64,000 nucleotides of DNA. It comes from Zarea fungicola (lineage: Eukaryota > Ascomycota > Sordariomycetes > Hypocreales > Cordycipitaceae). Below are positions 58,801-64,000 of the stretch, one piece after another. Positions within the stretch are counted from its first letter, which is position 1. The number at the start of each line of letters is the position of its first letter. The position numbers were made by a program, and so were the translations under genes. The notes under the pieces were generated by a model. That model saw nothing but the letters and a program-made list of their open reading frames with translations, searched no databases and was not told the DNA's origin. Location of the stretch: NCBI GenBank assembly GCA_900169235.1, contig FWCC01000249.1:31939-95938 (forward strand), written 5' to 3'.

Positions 58801-60900
58801 GCCAGTGGTGGGAGACGTGACAGACACATCATTCAATTCAACTGCAAATGGGTTTTTACGGGCCAAAGACGACGCCTCATTGGTAGCTGTTGCCTGTTCC
58901 ACGGGAGGGAACTCTCCGCGAGGGTCATCAAGGTCTTCCAGCGCAAGAAATGTCTGAATTCTGAGGATGGATGCAAACCCCTGAGACCAGGCAGTCATTG
59001 ACCGGAAGAGGCTCATGAGTGGGTTGGAGGAGATTGCGAGAACTGCAAGAATGGCGAAGATTTCTGCAATAGACATGGGGTCTTCAGCGCGGGTCCAGAA
59101 ATATGCGCCAGCGAAAACGACCGCCGGGGTAACCGTGAAATTCATCGCACCTATGTAGCTTCATTAGCATTTCACAGAGCGGAGCTGGTACGGCTCAGTG
59201 TATTATGGACAGGAAAAACTCTTACCAAATGCTATAATCCAGAGCAGTCTGTACCGTTCCCGGAGCGCGACCTCAATCTCCGCCTCGCGCTTCTGTTCAA
59301 TGTGTGCTGAGAGACTCGCAGACAACCCCATGGCCTTGACAGTTCTCAGCTGAGCAAGTAAATTTGATGTCGCCGTAACTCGCTTTTCTATTGCTTCATT
59401 CCACACTATCCTGGCCTTGTTGATCGATTTACCAGTAACAATGGACATGAGAAACGTTGCTACCGCAGCCAATTAGCTCTTGAAATTAAGTGTAACCTGA
59501 GATGCCGCACTCACCGGATGTTGGGATGAGAATGAGAAAGCATGCTGGCCCAATGAACTTGAACAGAATCCACATGCCAAACGCAACCTGCAGGAGACAG
59601 AAGAAACACTCGTATGCAAGACCAATGATCTGCTCAGTCCCTTGAACGTCAGTGCTCATTAGCGTGACGGCGCCAAAGCTCTCCAGATCTTCCACGCTGA
59701 GCCGTTGCATTTTATCATAGATGGCGACAACAAGTATGCCTCGAATGGATGTAACAAGGCGGTACTCCCAATGTTCGAAAAGGGCTCTTGTTACCTAAAC
59801 GACAAAACAAGTCAGCGAAAAGCGCAGGTTCTACACCAATGTCGTAGGTGCGTAGCTTACGGCGAGTCCGAAATAGATCAAGGCGGCTGCACCAATCAAA
59901 GCATTGGAGGTGTTGCGGTCAGTAACCCCTTGGCTGACTTCCTCAACAGTTCGGAGCAGTAGGAACGGCTGTGCTATGGTGAGGCCGACGAGGCACAGCC
60001 TTGGGAGGAAGACTTGGCCGAATTGCCATGCAAGTGTGCGCAGTAATGCAGTGAGTAGAGCCAGTCGCGCGCGTTTTCGAACTGAAGAAGAGTTGGCACG
60101 GGTTCACATGGTACAATTTAAAAAAAAAAAAAAACATAAGAAAAGGGAAAGGAAAGAGTCATACCTTTTGTCCAGTGAGGTAGAAACAGGTCAAAGAGTT
60201 TTTCCGAGGCGAATTCATCACCTATGTCTGGGAGCTCGTCGAGCGTAAAGGTGTTGCGCCAACCGAAAAGCAATAGGGGATTGAGCCACAAGAAAAGAGA
60301 TCGGCTCCAGAAACCCGAGGCCGCCTCGGCAGAAACGGTGGATCGCAGATGCTGGGACAGGTAGAGGCTGCGCTTCGGCACCTCCTCAAAAATAACCAGC
60401 AAGAGCTTGAGAACTACGACGCAAATCTGGAGGGCCGCAATGGCACCGAGCGTGTCTCTCAAAAAGTACGAGCGGGCCATGGCAATATCAAAGAGCATTG
60501 TGAGGGAGAAGAAGACGCTCAAAAAGGCGGATGGCTGCAGCGAGTATGCGTGAGTCGTAAAAATGATGGCCATTGTGCAGAGGGACGCGACAAGGGACAT
60601 GATGGAGGCGGCAACGGTGACGCTGGAGCGAAAGTAGTCCGTGTCATGCCAGAGCGCGATGTTGCTGGCCTGGATAGCGACGAGGGCCAGGCCAGCAGCG
60701 AGCTTGGCCCAGAGCAAGAGGCCAGGGGAGACTTGGCGTTGTGTCCGCGCGACTTTTTTGATCTGGAACGGGGTGACGAGGACAACGACACCCGTGGGGA
60801 CGAGCATGAGCATGGCATGTTCAAAAAGCAGGGTAAAGTCGAAGTGGCCAGGCAGCTGTGGCCCAAAGAGAGCGTCTAGGCCAGATGACGAAGAAGACAT
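55813..60900 (-). CDS. ABCC-type multidrug ABC transporter, about 1427 aa, 14 exons, one junction out of frame
   Basis: The exons are 60165-60900, 59861-60083, 59515-59794, 59226-59459, 58444-59150, 58209-58371, 57799-58152, 57634-57742, 57508-57579, 57401-57451, 57279-57343, 56605-57223, 56451-56543 and 55813-56389. The order is an N-terminal TMD0-like region, TMD1, NBD1, TMD2 and NBD2. NBD1 has Walker A GPISCGKST, signature LSGGQRQRL and Walker B VVDDIFSSVD. NBD2 has Walker A GRTGSGKTT, MVDEATS and ISHR, but its signature reads FSVAQKQL, lacking the usual Gly. All joins are in phase except exon 1/2, where GTATGA...CTTCAG leaves the frame one base short. The defect sits at an AAAA run, so a sequencing indel, a real frameshift or cryptic splicing are all possible. 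It is a full-length plasma- or vacuolar-membrane exporter in layout. Confidence 0.75.
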
Positions 60901-61530
60901 TATCGTTGGAACAAATACGCAAAGGTTTGAGAAGGCCAAGGCTTGAGGAGGAGGAAGCTGGGAAGGCTCGGCGATCTGGGGAAGTCCAATGGAAAGCAGA
61001 GGAGCGGGAGAGGTACACCTTTATTATAGCGCCAGAGTCAGAGGATGCTTGAATATTCAAGTGGGTAACGCTGCAACCTAACGCTATCAATGTAATTAAA
61101 TATGGTAAGGATACAGGCGCTACAATTGGCGACGGCGGGTGGCGGATAGAGGGACATGCATCGACATATTGCAATGGGGCCTAGCTGTGTCTGTAATTGG
61201 GGCCGTGGTTAGCTGCATATCTGCCCAGCCTTGGTGTGATATTGATTGCGGTAAATATAATTTCCCAAATGAAAATAGGATAAACCCAAAGCATAGTTGA
61301 GCCGCCCGATCGGTCACGCTCTCTTTGCATTCAACACTGTAGACGGTTTTCCCTTCTGTTTTGTTAGTCGAGACATCGCTGGATGTGAAGGCAATCGGTT
61401 GCTCATCTCCTCTCGTGTCAGTTTACTAAAGGTGGCTTCAGCCACGGCGGGTGACAATGGGTGAAGATGTGGGCGGCGGAATGCGGATGGGCGGGACTAA
61501 CTAACTACCTGTCACGCAGAACAGGAATTA
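60901..61530. other. Intergenic upstream of ABC transporter
   Basis: Promoter region of the ABC gene, with normal base composition up to the assembly gap. Confidence 0.55.
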
Positions 61531-61532
61531 NN
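61531..61532. other. Two-N assembly gap
   Basis: Undetermined bases mark a join between ordinary sequence and the AT-rich element; true gap length and contiguity are unknown. Confidence 0.95.
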
Positions 61533-61559
61533 AAAGTGAAGGCTCCGCCTAAGCTGACC

Positions 61560-64000
61560 CCCTTTAGGAGTCAATAATTATACCCTATACAATATACCCC
61601 CCTAGCTTTAAGTTAATTTTAATTAAAGCTAGATAACTAATTATTATAATATTAAAGGCGATTTTTTCTAATAAAATAAAGGCTATTAGAGCTAATAAAA
61701 TAAAGGTGCCTAGTAAGGAATTAAACTATTAATGCCTTTAAAAAGAAAGGGAAGGTACTAGGGGTAAAAGTAAAGGTCATTTCTACTAGGCCGCTATTAT
61801 AAATAGCCTAGTAAAAAGCTAATAAAAAGTAAGGTTATTTTAACTTATATATATATTAAATAAAGCTATTTTAAAATATAAAATAAAAGGAATATATTAG
61901 GAATTAAATATAGAGGTAAAAATGTAATTTAGCTTTTATATAGATGAACCTCTAATCTAGTACTTATGCCTTCTTTATTGCCTATAAATATAATCCTCTT
62001 TAGTCTATTTATACTACTTTCTACTAGGCTATCTTAGATAAATATATTATTATAAAATATAATTATTCTAATATATAAGCTATTATAGGGGAGTAAGGAA
62101 GAAAATAAAGAGGGATATTAGTACTAGTAGTTATAGTGGTAGAATTATATTTCTTATTAAAAAGAGTAGGCAATTAAATATAAATACTATGCCTTAAAGG
62201 AGTTTTTATTATAGATTTAAGTAAATTAAGCTCCTTAGGTTATCCTTAGTATTAAAATTATAATATTAATTATATTCCTTATCTTCCTAGAATAGCGCTA
62301 GCTTAAACTTAGCTAAGAGCGCCTTTAATTCTAGTTATAAAATAAATATCTAGAATTTCTAAATAGATAGAGGTTTAGTAAGTCTATCTATAGTCATTTT
62401 ATTTATTAATTTCCACTAAAGATTAAAGGAGCCCTATTATAACTCTTAATAAAGCTAATAATTATAAATATTAATATAATAAAGCTTTATAACTAACTTT
62501 ACTAACTCTTTCTTAACTAGATAAATTATTTAATAATTATTATAAAATAGGTCTATAGTTCTATTAAATTTAAACCTAATTTAATTATATAGGCGCCTAA
62601 AAGCCATTAATTCCTTTATAGCCTATAATAGAGCTAGGAGCTTGGCTTCTATAGAGGAAGTAGTTACTATATCCTACTTTCTAGCCTAATAGATAATAAT
62701 ACCACTAAATAATTTTAAAATAAAGCCTTAACTACTTTTCTAATTAATAAGGTTATTACTAAATCCTATATCTCTAAGTATTTTTAGTTTATTATTAGTA
62801 GCTAGGAATATAATATAAAGGTCCTATATATGCTTTAAGTAGTAGATATAGTTAACCCCTACCTTAATGTACTTTAGGCTAGGATTCTATAGAAATTAGG
62901 CTAATTTAAAAGAGGTATATACTATATTAGGTCTTATAATAACTATAATATATCTAATTAATTTAATAATGCCCTAAAATAATTTAATTACTTTAAAAAA
63001 GGCTTAACTATTATAGGGCTTAAGAGGGTTAGGTTATAGTAGGATTTAGACCTCTTTCTAATTACCTTTTATATATTTAAAGGCGATCTTTTAGATATAT
63101 AACTTCTATAAGAGCTAGGTCTTCCCTTTCTTCTAGTCTTGCTTAATCTTAATTCCTAGGAACTAGTAAAGTTAGTAATCTAATTATATATAGCTTTATA
63201 TTCCTATTCCTTTTTAGGCGGATATAGGGCTACTAGGTTATTAATATAAAAGAAAATAATAAAGCTTCCTTTTATTATAATATAGGGATCCTTAGGAACT
63301 ACCTTAAAGCCTAATTTTATAAGCATTAAGGAGAGGTCTCTATATTAGAGTAAAGGTGACCTTCTAAGGCCATATAGAGCCTTATAGAGGCACTAGATCT
63401 TTCCCTATTCTTTAAAGCCTAGAGGCATCTTAGTAAAGACTTCTTTATTAAGTATAGAGTTTAAGAATATATTAATAAAGTTATATTGCCTGCTTTTTAG
63501 CTTAAACTAGGTTATTAAGGCTATTATAAAGCAAAAGGTTTAAGATATTAAAGTAATTATTATAGTAGATAATAGCCTAAGTGGCTATTAATCGCCTTAG
63601 ACGTATAACTAAGCTTTATATCTCTCTAGATACCCTTTTAAATTGAATTTCTAGGTATAGACCTAGTATAGATTAAGTAGTTATTTTCCTAGAGTAGTTA
63701 CTCTCTTATTAACCTTTTTAGTAACTTAAAGAGAGATTATCTTATCTATCTCTTAGACTATAGTAATAAAGAACTATTATTAATATATATAGTTTTTAGC
63801 TTCCTAAAAATTCTATAGTGCTTCTAGAAGTATATTATAGTAAGGCCGCCTAGTTAGGTCTTTTATAAGTATTATAAGCATTACTCTAATAATTCCTTCT
63901 TAGCCTTTTCCTAGCTTAAAGTTATTACTATTAACACTAGCTATACTTACTAGTAGGGTTAATAATAGTAGGTTATTTAAAATAACTAAAGAATCTAGTA
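61560..64000 (-). mobile_element. RIP-degraded Ty1/Copia retrotransposon relic
   Basis: Sequence turns abruptly AT-rich, with TA dinucleotides everywhere and CA/TG visibly scarce. On the minus strand Copia pol fragments survive. Around 63190-63400 a reverse transcriptase reads CLYKALYGLRRSPLL, stop, YRDLS, and then YINNLVALYP, where the usual catalytic YVDD is changed to YINN as G-to-A mutation predicts. Around 62610-62700 an RNase H fragment reads DIVTTSS followed by EAKLLAL, with TAG codons where Trp or Gln are expected. The order on the minus strand, RT then RNase H, fits Copia. No intact frame remains and the element runs off the right edge; I could not define LTRs. Confidence 0.85.

Noticed and set aside
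59459..59515. Apparent second frameshift in the ABC transporter between exons 3 and 4
   Set aside because: A 55-nt intron with a GCTAAT branch and GGTAG acceptor (exon 4 starting at 59459) restores the frame.

Overview
The window is nuclear DNA of a filamentous ascomycete, most likely a hypocrealean Sordariomycete. Genes carry many short introns of about 50-160 nt, nearly all with GTRNGT-like donors and CTAAC/CTRAY-like branch points. The families are typical of this group: a CFEM GPI-protein, an Flc/TRP-like membrane protein, Zn2Cys6 regulators, a GMC oxidoreductase, an ABCC transporter, STAND/TPR relics and a Copia element mutated in the RIP style. Gene models were built by hand from splice sites and reading phase; no alignment was run.

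Left half (1-38 kb), a mostly conserved core. In order: an unrecognised 416-aa protein; two divergent genes for secreted proteins (3.1-5.3 kb); an Ofd1/Tpa1-type prolyl hydroxylase divergent from a class V aminotransferase-fold enzyme; a CFEM GPI-anchored protein; protein phosphatase methylesterase 1 (Ppe1); a gene-free stretch of about 6.2 kb holding a near-perfect 24-bp-arm hairpin; a Zn2Cys6 regulator; a SnoaL-like protein; a DUF202 membrane protein with a 9-nt first exon; a 1187-aa C2H2 protein; and an Flc-family protein behind a long pyrimidine-rich leader.

Middle (38.5-46.3 kb), a compact candidate catabolic cluster: a seven-exon Zn2Cys6/fungal-TF-domain regulator, a Tautomerase_3 (cis-CaaD-like) protein with a GC-AG first intron, a nine-exon GMC flavoenzyme and a medium-chain (ToxD-like) reductase. 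All four models can be read through in one frame.

Right part (47-64 kb), a zone of decay. It holds a STAND/NLR C-terminal TPR relic with a TAA stop, an amidase with two in-frame TAA codons, a CorA-like gene with two apparent frameshifts, and a 14-exon ABCC transporter whose exon 1/2 junction is out of phase by one base. The internal TAA codons fit CAA-to-TAA change. After a 2-N gap at 61531 the sequence becomes an AT-rich, stop-riddled Ty1/Copia relic on the minus strand, with CpA and TpG visibly scarce, which fits repeat-induced point mutation. A dispersed 9-mer, TACTCCGTA or its complement, occurs at least seven times, always between genes.
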